Of a DNA stretch of 64,000 bases, positions 26,685 through 37,794 are shown piece by piece. A program made the position numbers and the translations under genes. Under the pieces are notes generated by a model that saw only the letters and a program-made list of their open reading frames with translations, was not told where the DNA came from and ran no database searches. Origin of the DNA: Flavivirga spongiicola (lineage in GTDB: Bacteria; Bacteroidota; Bacteroidia; Flavobacteriales; Flavobacteriaceae); contig NZ_JAUOEO010000001.1 of assembly GCF_030540825.1 (NCBI RefSeq), positions 4,601,001 through 4,665,000 on the forward strand. The letters run 5' to 3'. Position 1 is the stretch's first letter. Every line of letters begins with the position of its first letter.

Positions 26685-27908
26685 ATGGCTTTTAAACCAG
26701 CAAATAGTATACAAGACTTACAATATTTTGGTGAATTTGGAGGTGTAAACCCTTCTATTTCTGATTCTTCGACCTATACATTCTTATCAGCAAAAACAAT
26801 GTTTGATACTTTTGAAGGCAATGCAGATGGTTGCTATTTATATTCGCGTCATTCTTCGCCTTCAAATTTATACCTTGGAGAAGCTTTAGCAGCCATGGAA
26901 GGCACAGAGACGGCTAATGTTTCTGCATCTGGAATGGGAGCCATCACTCCTGTATTACTACAATTATGTGGTGCTGGAGATCATATTATTTCCAGTAGAA
27001 CTATTTACGGTGGTACTTATGCGTTTTTGAAAAATTTCACACCACGATTTAATATAGACACTTCTTTCGTAGACATTACTAATTTAGAAATTGTCGAAAG
27101 TGCTATTACAGAAAACACAAAAGTACTGTATTGTGAATCTGTAAGTAATCCTCTTTTAGAAGTTGCCAACATTAAAGGATTAGCAGATATTGCCAGGAGA
27201 CATCATTTAAAATTAGTGGTAGACAACACCTTTTCTCCGCTATCTATTTCTCCAGCCATGTTAGGTGCCGACGTAGTTATACATAGCTTAACAAAATTTA
27301 TTAATGGATCTAGTGATACCGTTGGCGGTGTTGTTTGCGGTACTCAAGAATTTATAAATGATTTACGAAATGTGAATGATGGTGCATCGATGTTATTAGG
27401 TTCTACAATGGATAGTTTAAGAGCTTCATCTATTTTAAAGAACTTAAGAACATTGCACATTAGAATGCAACAGCATAGTCATAACGCCTCTTATTTGGCT
27501 AAAAGATTTGAAGCCGACGGCTTAAAAACTGTTTATCCCGGACTAGAATCTCATCCATCTCACGAATTATTTAAAACTATGATGAATGAAAAATATGGTT
27601 TTGGAGGCATGTTAACTATTGATGTAGGTTCTTTAGATAAAGCAAACGAGCTTATGGAAATGATGCAAGATAAAAATCTAGGCTATTTGGCTGTAAGTCT
27701 AGGGTTTTACAAAACGCTTTTTAGTGCGCCAGGAAGCTCTACATCATCTGAAATTCCAGAAGAAGAGCAAAAGGAAATGGGTTTAAGCGACGGGTTAATT
27801 CGTTTTTCCATAGGGTTAGATGCAGATATTGAACGCACTTACCAAACGATGCGTGAATGTATGGAAGCTCTTAATATTCTCGATTCAAAAGTAATAGAAA
27901 CTGTTTAA
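26685..27908 (+). CDS. Cys/Met metabolism PLP-dependent enzyme, methionine gamma-lyase-like
   Basis: 407 residues of the trans-sulfuration family. SRHSSPSNLYLGEALAAMEGTETANVSASGMGAI forms the N-terminal substrate region. ISSRTIYGGTYAFL, VLYCESVSNPLLEVANI, LVVDNTFSPL and the PLP lysine in GADVVIHSLTKFINGSSDTVGG follow, with GLIRFSIGLD near the end. The sequence does not settle between methionine gamma-lyase and a cystathionine enzyme; the divergent Lrp gene favours a catabolic role in methionine or cysteine breakdown. Two inverted repeats after the stop may terminate transcription. Confidence 0.82.
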   Translation: MAFKPANSIQDLQYFGEFGGVNPSISDSSTYTFLSAKTMFDTFEGNADGCYLYSRHSSPSNLYLGEALAAMEGTETANVSASGMGAITPVLLQLCGAGDHIISSRTIYGGTYAFLKNFTPRFNIDTSFVDITNLEIVESAITENTKVLYCESVSNPLLEVANIKGLADIARRHHLKLVVDNTFSPLSISPAMLGADVVIHSLTKFINGSSDTVGGVVCGTQEFINDLRNVNDGASMLLGSTMDSLRASSILKNLRTLHIRMQQHSHNASYLAKRFEADGLKTVYPGLESHPSHELFKTMMNEKYGFGGMLTIDVGSLDKANELMEMMQDKNLGYLAVSLGFYKTLFSAPGSSTSSEIPEEEQKEMGLSDGLIRFSIGLDADIERTYQTMRECMEALNILDSKVIETV

Positions 27909-27941
27909 CCTAGGTTAAGCATTAGATCTTCGTTATGATGG

Positions 27942-27978
27942 TTAAAACTATAAAAAGTAGTGAAGTCCATAGTTTTAA
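27942..27978 (+). terminator. Hairpin after the PLP-enzyme gene
   Basis: A perfect 10-base inverted repeat TTAAAACTAT / ATAGTTTTAA with a 17-base loop, followed by GTCTTTTTAAG. It is AT-rich, so it is weak as a terminator on its own. Confidence 0.4.
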
Positions 27979-27989
27979 GTCTTTTTAAG

Positions 27990-28024
27990 ACGCCACCTAC
28001 CCGTCCGGCTGGTGGAGGTTTTTA
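27990..28024 (+). terminator. GC-rich hairpin with T-tail between converging genes
   Basis: CCACC ... GGTGG enclose CCGTCCGG, followed by AGGTTTTTAA. It stands out as GC-rich in this genome and lies between the convergent PLP-enzyme and hydrolase genes. It may double as a dispersed repeat. Confidence 0.5.
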
Positions 28025-28038
28025 ATGTATAACCTGAG

Positions 28039-29061
28039 TTAAATCCCTTTAATACGTGTCCATAAATCTGACATAATGGTTTCAAAACTCTCAAATTTAG
28101 GCTTAAAGGGCTTTATATTTAATCGGTCATTGTCTTTGTAAAGTGTTAAACTAAAAACGGATGAGTTTGGATTGTTTTTATCTAAAATAGGATATCTTAA
28201 ATCATTGTATTGATATTCATTGTCTTTAACCTTATAAATACTATAATAATGATTACTAAACCATGCTAAGTTTTTAATATCATTGAATTCAGCAGGTTTT
28301 AAATCGCGTTGTTTAGACAATTTTTTAAAATTTAAAAACCTGTTTTTTTTATCTAGCAAAGAGTAGTTAGACACAAAATACAAAGAATCCGTTTCAATAA
28401 TTCCGTACCATAATACATTATTAAATATAGCTGGTTGTGTACTATAGCGTTCAAAATTAATATTGTTTTCTGCCATAGATTTTTTAAATACAGCATCTAT
28501 ATAAAACTTGTTTCCTATAGTTAATAACATATAAACAGAACTAATTCCTAAACCTAGTTTTAACCAAAGCTTTCTTCTATTCGATTTTCTATTAAAAAAC
28601 ATTAAGACAATCATACAGATGAGGAACGGCAATGTATAAATAGGATCTGCCACCGCAATATTATTAAACGCAACACGGTAATTACTAAACGGTGTAAATA
28701 ATTGCGTGCCATATGGTGTAAAACAATCTAAAACTGGATGTGTAAATAATGACCAAAAGAACAGTTTAATCCAATCATTTTGAGTCGTAGTATGCAAGCG
28801 TTTACCCGAATTATATAATTTATAAATACCCCATCCAAAAAGAAATGCTGCAAAAACTGAAAATAAAATAGAGTGCATAAAGCCTCTATGAAACAACATG
28901 GCATCAATTTCATTATTATACAGCAAACTACCAACGTAAACATCTAAATCTGGAATAGTACCACCAATAGCTCCAAATAGCAAAGCCTTATTACCAATTT
29001 TTTTTCCTAGAACTGCTTCACCACAAGCAGCTCCTAAAACGATTTGAGTTAATGAATCCAT
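28039..29061 (-). CDS. Membrane-bound metal-dependent hydrolase (YdjM/LexA-binding family)
   Basis: 340 residues. MDSLTQIVLGAACGEAVLGKKIGNKALLFGAIGGTIPDLDVYVG, HRGFMHSILFSVFAAFLFGW and FWSLFTHPVLDCFTPYG are the conserved His/Asp blocks of the YdjM-type membrane hydrolases. About five TM segments follow or surround them, and residues from about 190 form a less conserved soluble tail. The biological substrate of the family is not established. The gene is alone on the minus strand, followed by a small coiled-coil gene upstream. Confidence 0.82.
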   Translation of the reverse strand: MDSLTQIVLGAACGEAVLGKKIGNKALLFGAIGGTIPDLDVYVGSLLYNNEIDAMLFHRGFMHSILFSVFAAFLFGWGIYKLYNSGKRLHTTTQNDWIKLFFWSLFTHPVLDCFTPYGTQLFTPFSNYRVAFNNIAVADPIYTLPFLICMIVLMFFNRKSNRRKLWLKLGLGISSVYMLLTIGNKFYIDAVFKKSMAENNINFERYSTQPAIFNNVLWYGIIETDSLYFVSNYSLLDKKNRFLNFKKLSKQRDLKPAEFNDIKNLAWFSNHYYSIYKVKDNEYQYNDLRYPILDKNNPNSSVFSLTLYKDNDRLNIKPFKPKFESFETIMSDLWTRIKGI

Positions 29062-29108
29062 GTATGCAGATAAAAATACAATTTAAACCAAAATACACAT
29101 CATATACT

Positions 29109-29378
29109 CTAAAATTTTAATTTCTTTTGCAAAGATTTATAATAATTTATTTTTTGAGTAGTCTTTATAATATGTTTTTGGATATTGGTTTTAAAGTTTA
29201 AAAGTTCTTTAAAATGCTTTTTTTTTACCTTTTTTTCATAATTAACTTCTAACATGTAAATATATTCTAGAGTTTTTAAACTTCTTGATAATTGCTGATT
29301 ATACTTTTTAATTTTTAGATTTATATCCTTGATTTTAAGGCTTATATTTTTACTGGACATAATAGTTCGCTTCATCAT
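29109..29378 (-). CDS. Small lysine-rich coiled-coil protein of unknown function
   Basis: 89 residues, about 25 percent lysine by eye, forming two predicted long helices (SLKIKDINLKIKKYNQQLSRSLKTLEYIYMLEVN and FKELLNFKTNIQKHIIKTTQKINYYKSLQKKL). No signal peptide or known motif is present; the start may be the internal Met seven residues in. It may be a real small cytoplasmic protein, but AT-rich DNA can produce lysine-rich chance ORFs, so confidence is low. Confidence 0.35.
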   Translation of the reverse strand: MMKRTIMSSKNISLKIKDINLKIKKYNQQLSRSLKTLEYIYMLEVNYEKKVKKKHFKELLNFKTNIQKHIIKTTQKINYYKSLQKKLKF

Positions 29379-29688
29379 TATTGATTCTAATTCATTTAAT
29401 TTAAACCGAAGTGAGAGAGCTTACTAAATAAGTTAGACGGTAAAACTAACTCAAGAGGAGAGAAATTTAAACTGTAAATCAGGGGTGTTAAAACAATAGA
29501 ATAATTACATCATTTTGATATAAATAAAAGATTTACAGCGTCTTATTTTTATGACACCACTCTTACAGAAAAGTCACATGATTTTTAACACATTAATCAT
29601 AAATTTTATTAAACATTTAAAAATCGAAGCTAAGTAATTTGTTAAAAAATAATGATTATCGTAACATTACGTGATTAAAACTTAATAG
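29379..29688. other. Non-coding gap before the NhaC gene
   Basis: 310 bases of AT-rich sequence between divergent genes. I see no tRNA, no protein-like ORF and no strong hairpin. It should contain the nhaC-type promoter; a poor match to the -7 consensus makes it hard to place. Confidence 0.45.
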
Positions 29689-31353
29689 ATGCAAAACGAA
29701 AACAACCTTACCGAAATAAACATAGAGGATCAAAAAATTATTGATAATAAAGAATTAAGTATATGGGAAGCTTTAATTCCTGTTTTCTTTTTAATGGTAT
29801 TATTAGCTTATAATATCTTTTTTGCAGACGGTGGCATGTTGGGAGATTATTCTAATCAATTTATTTTATTAATGTCTGGGGGTGTTGCGGCAATAGTTGG
29901 TTTTTTTAACAAAGTGTCTCTTAACATCATGTTGAAAGAGATTTGGGAGAACTTAAGAAGCGTTTTCGTTCCCATTATGATTTTATTCTTAGTAGGCGCT
30001 CTTGCCGGAACATGGTTAATTAGTGGAATTATCCCTGCCATGGTATACTATGGTTTACAAGTTTTAAATCCATCCATATTTTTACCGGCTTCTGTAATAA
30101 TAGCAGCCATAATTTCTATTGCAACTGGAAGTTCCTGGACTACTTCTGCAACTGTTGGTATTGCACTGGTAGGAATTGGCAGTGCTTTAGGTATTCCTTC
30201 AGGAATGATTGCCGGTGCTGTTATTTCCGGAGCTTATTTTGGAGACAAAATGTCTCCCTTAAGTGATACTACAAACTTAGCTCCAGCTATGGCGGGAACA
30301 GATTTGTTTACTCATATTCGGTATATGACGATTACCACGGTGCCAACTATAATTATTACATTAATAGTTTTTTCTATTTTGAGTACAACTATTGATACTA
30401 CTGGAAGTACAGACACTGCCTTTATATTAGAAACAATAAATAAAAACTTTAACACAACACCGCTATTGTTTATTGTCCCTTTAACTGTTGTTGTTCTAAT
30501 ATTACTCAAAACTAAACCTTTAATTGCATTAGCCTCTGGTGTCATATTAGCTGCCGTATTTGCATTAGTATTCCAGCCTGAAGTATTAAATAAATTATCT
30601 TCATCTAAAACAAAAACAATTGTTACTTCTGTTTTGACTGATACTCAAATCACTATTGATGATAATGAATACATCGCATCCTATACCGATAAAGAATTAG
30701 AGGCTATTAAATCGAATGAAGACTTAAAAAACTTATTTACTGACGATGATTTAGAAAAAATTTACACCAAAGAAGATTTAGCAAAAGTCTTCTCTTTTAA
30801 ATCATTAGATCAAACCACATTGGCTAGTAAAGTTAGTAGTTTAGATAAGTTAATAACCTTAAAAAGATTAAAGAAACTACTTAATTCTGGAGGTATGAAT
30901 GGTATGCTTTGGACGATTTATTTAGTATGTTGCGCCATGGTATTAGGAGGTATCATGGATGCCATTGGAGCCTTAGCTAGAATTACAAATGCCCTATTAG
31001 CATTTGCAACTACTGTATTTGGTTTATTTTCTAGCACAGTAATAAGCTGTTTAGGTTTAAACGCTGTTGCTTCAGATCAATATTTAGCCATCGTTATTCC
31101 AGGAAAAATGTTTAAGCAGGCCTTTGAAGATAAAGGATTGGCTCCAGAAAACCTTAGTAGAACTCTAGAGGACTCTGGAACAGTAACCTCCGTTTTAATT
31201 CCCTGGAATACCTGCGGAGCTTATCAATCTGGAGTACTAGGTGTAGGAGTTGGTGACTATTTTATGTATGCCATTTTCAACTGGCTTAGTCCTTTTACCA
31301 CACTCTTATTTGCTGCTTTTTCTATTAAGATAAAACTACTAACAAAAAAATAA
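29689..31353 (+). CDS. NhaC-family Na+/H+ antiporter with an unusual charged insertion
   Basis: 554 residues with about 11-12 TM segments. The core motifs ASVIIAAIISIATGSSWTTSATVGIALVGIGSALG, GAVISGAYFGDKMSPLSDTTNLAPAMAGTDLFTHIRYM and the C-terminal EDSGTVTSVLIPWNTCGAYQSGVLGV are those of NhaC. Between two TM segments, residues of about 300-395 form an Asp/Glu/Lys-rich soluble stretch with repeated S/T-D-K/D-L-E/K units. This makes the protein about 70-90 residues longer than typical NhaC. It would exchange sodium for protons and fits a marine habitat. Confidence 0.88.
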   Translation: MQNENNLTEINIEDQKIIDNKELSIWEALIPVFFLMVLLAYNIFFADGGMLGDYSNQFILLMSGGVAAIVGFFNKVSLNIMLKEIWENLRSVFVPIMILFLVGALAGTWLISGIIPAMVYYGLQVLNPSIFLPASVIIAAIISIATGSSWTTSATVGIALVGIGSALGIPSGMIAGAVISGAYFGDKMSPLSDTTNLAPAMAGTDLFTHIRYMTITTVPTIIITLIVFSILSTTIDTTGSTDTAFILETINKNFNTTPLLFIVPLTVVVLILLKTKPLIALASGVILAAVFALVFQPEVLNKLSSSKTKTIVTSVLTDTQITIDDNEYIASYTDKELEAIKSNEDLKNLFTDDDLEKIYTKEDLAKVFSFKSLDQTTLASKVSSLDKLITLKRLKKLLNSGGMNGMLWTIYLVCCAMVLGGIMDAIGALARITNALLAFATTVFGLFSSTVISCLGLNAVASDQYLAIVIPGKMFKQAFEDKGLAPENLSRTLEDSGTVTSVLIPWNTCGAYQSGVLGVGVGDYFMYAIFNWLSPFTTLLFAAFSIKIKLLTKK

Positions 31354-31450
31354 AAGGCTAACACTCTCATTTTCAAACATTATAGACAAATACTATTAGT
31401 CTATAGTTATTTAAAATTTTATTTCTATTTCATTTTCTCTTGTTATAAAG

Positions 31451-31458
31451 TATTTTTG
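31451..31458 (+). promoter_or_regulatory. Candidate -7 element (TATTTTTG) of the peroxiredoxin gene
   Basis: TATTTTTG matches TAnnTTTG and is 42 bases before the ATG at 31501. No clear TTTG at the expected -33 distance was found. Confidence 0.4.
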
Positions 31459-31500
31459 CACACTTACAAATGAATTATTAATTATAAAATTTAAATACAA

Positions 31501-32145
31501 ATGGCATTAGTAGGAAAACAATTTCCAGATTTAAATGTGGACGCAATGAACGACATGGGCGATACTTTTAAAGTAAACGTTCTTGAAGAAGCAAAAAACA
31601 ACAACAAAAAAGTATTACTATTCTGGTATCCTAAAGATTTTACTTTTGTTTGTCCAACAGAATTACATGCCTTTCAAGCAGCATTAGCAGAATTCGAAAA
31701 ACGTAACACGATTGTTATAGGAGCATCTTGCGATACTCCGGAAGTACATTTTGCATGGTTAAACACAGCAAAAGATAACGGTGGCATTGAAGGTGTTACT
31801 TACCCACTTCTAGCTGATTCTAACAGAAATTTAGCATCTACTTTAGGCATTTTAGATATCACTAACGAGCAATACAATGAAGAAACCGGTGTTGTAACCG
31901 TAGAAGGTGACAATGTAACTTACAGAGCAACTTACGTCATAGATGAAAACGGTATTGTACAACACGAAGGTGTAAACAATATGCCTATTGGTAGAAACGT
32001 AAATGAATTTTTACGCATTATAGACGCTTTAACACATGTACAAGAAAAAGGAGAAGTTTGTCCTGCAAACTGGGAAGAAGGTAAAGATGCCATGAATGCA
32101 AACAGAAATGCAACAGCTGAGTATTTAGCTGCTCACGTGAATTAA
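31501..32145 (+). CDS. Typical 2-Cys peroxiredoxin (AhpC/Prx family)
   Basis: 214 residues: GKQFPDLNVDAMNDMGD, VLLFWYPKDFTFVCPTELHAFQAALAEFEKRNTIVIGASCDTPEVHFAWLN, ADSNRNLASTLGILD, RATYVIDENGIVQHEGVNNMPIGRNVNEFLRIIDAL, and GEVCPANW near the end. The peroxidatic Cys is in FVCPTE and the resolving Cys in EVCPANW. It reduces peroxides in the cytoplasm using the thioredoxin encoded just downstream. Confidence 0.92.
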   Translation: MALVGKQFPDLNVDAMNDMGDTFKVNVLEEAKNNNKKVLLFWYPKDFTFVCPTELHAFQAALAEFEKRNTIVIGASCDTPEVHFAWLNTAKDNGGIEGVTYPLLADSNRNLASTLGILDITNEQYNEETGVVTVEGDNVTYRATYVIDENGIVQHEGVNNMPIGRNVNEFLRIIDALTHVQEKGEVCPANWEEGKDAMNANRNATAEYLAAHVN

Positions 32146-32164
32146 GAAATTTCAATAATCAAAA

Positions 32165-32200
32165 TACCAAATTCCAATCGCTTCTGTTTGGAATTTGGTA
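32165..32200 (+). promoter_or_regulatory. Perfect 13-base hairpin between peroxiredoxin and thioredoxin genes
   Basis: TACCAAATTCCAA / TTGGAATTTGGTA with a 10-base loop. No T-run follows, so it may stabilise or process the mRNA or partly stop transcription rather than act as a full terminator. A second inverted repeat (TTTAAAATTTTT / AAAAATTTAAA) lies at about 32218-32252. Confidence 0.55.
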
Positions 32201-32280
32201 CTTGATATATTGAAGTGGTTTAAAATTTTTGATTGAGGTAAAAAATTTAAACCTCTTCATTTAAAATTCAAAAAAGTATT

Positions 32281-32589
32281 ATGGTACAAGAATTAAATCA
32301 GGATAACTTAAGTGAATTGGTTGCCAATAACAAAACTGTTGTCGTGCAATATTCTGCAACTTGGTGCGGCAATTGTCGTATTATGAAACCAAAAGTTAAA
32401 AAATTAGCTTCCGAATTAGAAAATGTAACTTTTATTATCGCAGATGCGGAAAAGTTTCCAGAATCCAGACAATTAGCTACCGTTGATAACTTACCAACGT
32501 TTGCTACTTTTAAAGATGGAAAATTTGTAAATCAAACACAGACTAACAAATTTGACGTTTTAAAAGAACTTGTTGAAGAAGTAATTTAA
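32281..32589 (+). CDS. Thioredoxin-like protein with a CGNC active site
   Basis: 102 residues of thioredoxin fold: VVVQYSATWCGNCRIMKPKVKKLASELENVTFIIADAEKFPESRQLATVDNLPTFATFKDGKFV. The redox motif is C-G-N-C instead of the classical C-G-P-C, and the cis-proline (LPTF) is present. Lying between the peroxiredoxin and the DUF6952 gene, it is probably the dedicated reductant of the peroxiredoxin. Confidence 0.88.
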   Translation: MVQELNQDNLSELVANNKTVVVQYSATWCGNCRIMKPKVKKLASELENVTFIIADAEKFPESRQLATVDNLPTFATFKDGKFVNQTQTNKFDVLKELVEEVI

Positions 32590-32635
32590 AGCCTTATGAT
32601 AGGCAAAATTTGATTGATTGTACCTGAATTAGAGA

Positions 32636-32653
32636 TTTCCGCCTTTGCGGAAA
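32636..32653 (+). promoter_or_regulatory. Short hairpin between thioredoxin and DUF6952 genes
   Basis: TTTCCGC / GCGGAAA with a 4-base loop, the only GC-rich stem in this gap. There is no T-run. It may be an mRNA structure within the operon. Confidence 0.45.
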
Positions 32654-32672
32654 TGAAAAATCAATTTTTTAT

Positions 32673-32930
32673 ATGAAGTTACCAGTAATTAAACATCTTA
32701 CACAATTTATTGAAGACAATGATGAAGATTACATTGTAGAAACTGTTGAAACATTAGAAGCTTTAACTGAAGTTTCTTCTCTTAAAGACGAAGAATTAGA
32801 TGTTATTGGCGAGCTTATTTCTAATATGTATGGTGCTATTGAAGTGAATAAAATGATAAAAGAAGGCATACCACAAAAAGAAGCTTTAAATAGTTTTATG
32901 AAACGTGTCATGGGCTCGATTGATAAATAA
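32673..32930 (+). CDS. DUF6952 family small protein of the peroxiredoxin operon
   Basis: 85 residues, helical and acidic: KLPVIKHLTQFIEDNDEDYIVETVETLEALTEVSSLKDEELDVIGELISNMYGAIEVNKMIKEG. No catalytic motif. The order peroxiredoxin, thioredoxin-like, this small protein is conserved in flavobacteria, as far as I recall, which points to a regulatory or structural role in peroxide reduction. A clear terminator follows. Confidence 0.8.
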   Translation: MKLPVIKHLTQFIEDNDEDYIVETVETLEALTEVSSLKDEELDVIGELISNMYGAIEVNKMIKEGIPQKEALNSFMKRVMGSIDK

Positions 32931-32952
32931 CTGAAAAAGAAAAATTACCAAT

Positions 32953-32983
32953 AAAAAAACACTTCTAGCGAGGTGTTTTTTTT
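32953..32983 (+). terminator. Rho-independent terminator of the peroxiredoxin operon
   Basis: AAAAAAACACTTC / GAGGTGTTTTTTT with a TAGC tetraloop and one T-G wobble, followed by more T residues. It lies 23 bases after the DUF6952 stop. The rest of the gap up to 33244 holds no recognised gene, only an AAACAC/GTGTTT stem near 33187-33206. Confidence 0.9.
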
Positions 32984-33244
32984 ATTGACAGACTTTTAAA
33001 AGGTTCTATTTCCTTCATTAACAACTAATAAAGTGTACTTGTGATGAACTTGTTTCATTATAAAACGGCATTTTATCTTTACATTATCTGAAATAAACTA
33101 ATCAAATATTCCCAGTAAATTTACAATCCAATTTTAATTTATTAGATTCGTTATATGTCAAATAAACCCAAGAGTTGATGTCGGCTAAACACTTACACCG
33201 TGTTTCCACAAGACGTTAAAGGAACCTTTTAAAATAGTCACAAT

Positions 33245-34066
33245 ATGAGAAACATTGAATTGAAAGAGGTTATTAAGATTAGTATTAAATACAGTCTATT
33301 TTTTGTCTTATTTACTAATTTCATTGAGAAAAGTTATTATCTCATATTTAATATTCAAAAATATGAAGATGTTGGGATTGGTCAATTTATTTTTAATCCA
33401 ATATCTTACATGTTGGTTTTTATTATAACCCTACTTCTAGCCCATAAAAAATATATAAAAACAAATAAAAACGCATTTAATGGCATTCTCTTTATCACAT
33501 TCTTTTTTATTGTTATTTCATATTTAGTAGCATATATTAATGATTTTATTTTTTACCCTATAAATGAATTAATCAATAATCCTGTAGAGCAAAAAAATAC
33601 TGGTATCATGTCTTTATTTGATGCCATGGAAAACACGTTCTCAACATCAAGTTTTCTTCCAATATTTGATTTGTTTGTATTACCTTTTCAAAATATCAAG
33701 AATTCTATAATTACCCTTGATGGCTATGCCTTTATTTTAAGTGTTATTCGATCCAAAATACTGCTATCAACTATCATTATTTTTTATGAAAGTCTTTTTT
33801 ATCTGTTCAATAAATTCAACAGGTCAGGTTATCAAGCATTAATTCCTATAAAAAACAATTTAATGTTATTGGAATTAACAAACAATCCAACATGGTGGAT
33901 CATCCCTATTTACATTCCATTTGTTCGATTTATCCCGAAATACCTAATAAACTTAGATATATCAAAAAAAATTGACAAGCAAAATAGTTTTGTGATTGGA
34001 ATGACTTTAATGCCTTGGTATTTTTATGGACTAATTAGTTTGAATAAAATAAATGCAGTACAGTAG
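33245..34066 (+). CDS. Multi-pass membrane protein with DUF5684-like C-terminus
   Basis: 273 residues with about six TM segments (YSLFFVLFTNFIEKSYYLIF, YMLVFIITLLLAHK, GILFITFFFIVISYLVAYI and others). The final third, GYQALIPIKNNLMLLELTNNPTWWIIPIYIPFVRFIPKYLINLDISKKI, is the 'aLIPiyN...nkp.WW' pattern of the DUF5684 family. That family often precedes a signal peptidase gene or is fused to a processing domain. No such neighbour is present here. Function unknown. Confidence 0.65.
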   Translation: MRNIELKEVIKISIKYSLFFVLFTNFIEKSYYLIFNIQKYEDVGIGQFIFNPISYMLVFIITLLLAHKKYIKTNKNAFNGILFITFFFIVISYLVAYINDFIFYPINELINNPVEQKNTGIMSLFDAMENTFSTSSFLPIFDLFVLPFQNIKNSIITLDGYAFILSVIRSKILLSTIIIFYESLFYLFNKFNRSGYQALIPIKNNLMLLELTNNPTWWIIPIYIPFVRFIPKYLINLDISKKIDKQNSFVIGMTLMPWYFYGLISLNKINAVQ

Positions 34067-34131
34067 ATAACAAAAAATAAATATCATTAAAACGAGTCTT
34101 TTGAAAATAGACTTAATAAATTAACACAATA

Positions 34132-34602
34132 CTATTTTAAAAGTCTTGCAATAATTTTAAATCCCTTTTCATCTGCATAATCTAAAGCTGTTTTACCTTC
34201 GTTATCTTTAATAATTTTATCAACGCCATGTTTCATTAATAATTCAATCATTTTGGTTTGATTGTACATGGATGCAAAAATTAAAGGCGTTACTCCACCA
34301 CTGTTTTTAGCATTAATATCTGCCCCATTTTTAATCAATAAGGAAGCTAAAGTTGTATTTCCTTTAAAAGCTACGCCAATTAAAGCTGTATTTCCTGAGG
34401 CATCTTTAGTATCAACAGACGCATTATGTTCTATCAGCACTTTAACTATAGCTTCTTTATCAAAATAAGAAGCAAAAATTAAGGGTGTAAAACCTCTAGT
34501 GTCTTTAGCGCTTACTAAATTTGGATTTGACCTGAGTTGATCTTCAACCTGCTCTTTATTACCAGACTGAATCGTATTAAAAAAAACTTCTACATCGTTC
34601 AT
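34132..34602 (-). CDS. Ankyrin-repeat protein beside katG
   Basis: 156 residues made of about four ankyrin repeats (DTRGFTPLIFASYFDKEAIVKVLIEHNASVDTKD, ASGNTALIGVAFKGNTTLASLLIKNGADINAKN, SGGVTPLIFASMYNQTKMIELLMKHG, EGKTALDYADEKG). There is no signal peptide, so it is cytoplasmic. It lies 78 bases downstream of katG on the same strand. Ankyrin proteins are known partners of catalases in other bacteria (AnkB with KatB of Pseudomonas), so a role in catalase activity is a reasonable inference. Confidence 0.82.
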   Translation of the reverse strand: MNDVEVFFNTIQSGNKEQVEDQLRSNPNLVSAKDTRGFTPLIFASYFDKEAIVKVLIEHNASVDTKDASGNTALIGVAFKGNTTLASLLIKNGADINAKNSGGVTPLIFASMYNQTKMIELLMKHGVDKIIKDNEGKTALDYADEKGFKIIARLLK

Positions 34603-34680
34603 ACTAACTAAATTTTAAAACAAAATTGAGACAAGCATCATAAAAACACTTACCCCAATTTAATTATTTAATACTCAAAA

Positions 34681-36873
<2,193 letters not shown>

Positions 36874-37270
36874 TTATATTTGATTTATTAGTTATTGAAA
36901 TGATTTAAGCTTTTTATAATTGGCTGCAAAATGTCCTTTCATCCCTACATTTTGTCTTTTTATTGTCCCATAGCAATGCTATGCAACTCAAAAAAGCCTT
37001 CATTTGTGAATGAAATCACTATTTTTCGCTTCAATCAAAAAAGTCCAAATCACTTCATTTAATTCATTTACACAAACTTAATTTTTAAGTAAGAAAAATT
37101 AGTGTTTTATTTATATTTATAAGCTATAAATCCATAATTAAAATTTATTGAAAATTATTTTTTAATAGTTTTATATAATAGTTTTGATTGTTTTTTAATA
37201 ATTTCAAAAATTAGTATTTCTAAACAATTTTATATGCTTACTTTTAAAGTTTAATAAAAACACATAGACA
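36874..37270. other. Divergent control region between katG and tpx
   Basis: 397 bases without a gene. It contains a TAnnTTTG match (TAGTTTTG, 37179-37186) on the plus strand before tpx. Both flanking genes are peroxide-defence genes, so a common peroxide-responsive regulator is plausible, but I see no clear dyad to call as an operator. Confidence 0.5.
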
Positions 37271-37768
37271 ATGGCAACAGTAACCTTAAAAGGAAATTCA
37301 ATAGAAACATCTGGAAACTTACCACAAGTAGGAAGTTTAGCTCCAGATTTCACATTAACAGCAACCGATTTATCAACTAAAACTTTAAACGATTTTAAAG
37401 GGCAAAAATTAGTTTTAAATATTTTTCCCAGTATAGACACAGGCACTTGTGCGCAATCTGTTAGACAATTTAATAAAGAAGCCAGTCAATTAGAAAATAC
37501 TAAAGTTTTATGTATCTCTCACGATTTACCTTTTGCACATGCTCGTTTTTGTGGTGCTGAAGGTTTAGATAACGTCATTAGTTTATCCGATTATAAAGAT
37601 GGTAGTTTTGGAAAAACTTACGGGTTGAATTTCATTACAGGGCCATTAGAAGCTCTACATTCTAGAAGCGTTATCATAGTAGATGAAAACGGTACCGTAA
37701 AATACACCGAACAAGTTTCAGAAACCGTTGACGAACCAAATTATAAAGCAGCTCTTGAAGCTTTATAA
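37271..37768 (+). CDS. tpx: Thiol peroxidase Tpx (atypical 2-Cys peroxiredoxin)
   Basis: 165 residues, the normal length. GNLPQVGSLAPDFTLTATDLSTKTLNDFKGQKLVLNIFPSIDTGTCAQSVRQFNKEA carries the peroxidatic Cys in the SIDTGTC motif; the resolving Cys is in FAHARFCGAEGLDNV. It reduces lipid and hydrogen peroxides with thioredoxin. A diacylglycerol-kinase-like gene follows after 26 bases and is probably co-transcribed. Confidence 0.93.
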   Translation: MATVTLKGNSIETSGNLPQVGSLAPDFTLTATDLSTKTLNDFKGQKLVLNIFPSIDTGTCAQSVRQFNKEASQLENTKVLCISHDLPFAHARFCGAEGLDNVISLSDYKDGSFGKTYGLNFITGPLEALHSRSVIIVDENGTVKYTEQVSETVDEPNYKAALEAL

Positions 37769-37794
37769 AAACTATTAAAACCACGGTTCTATAC

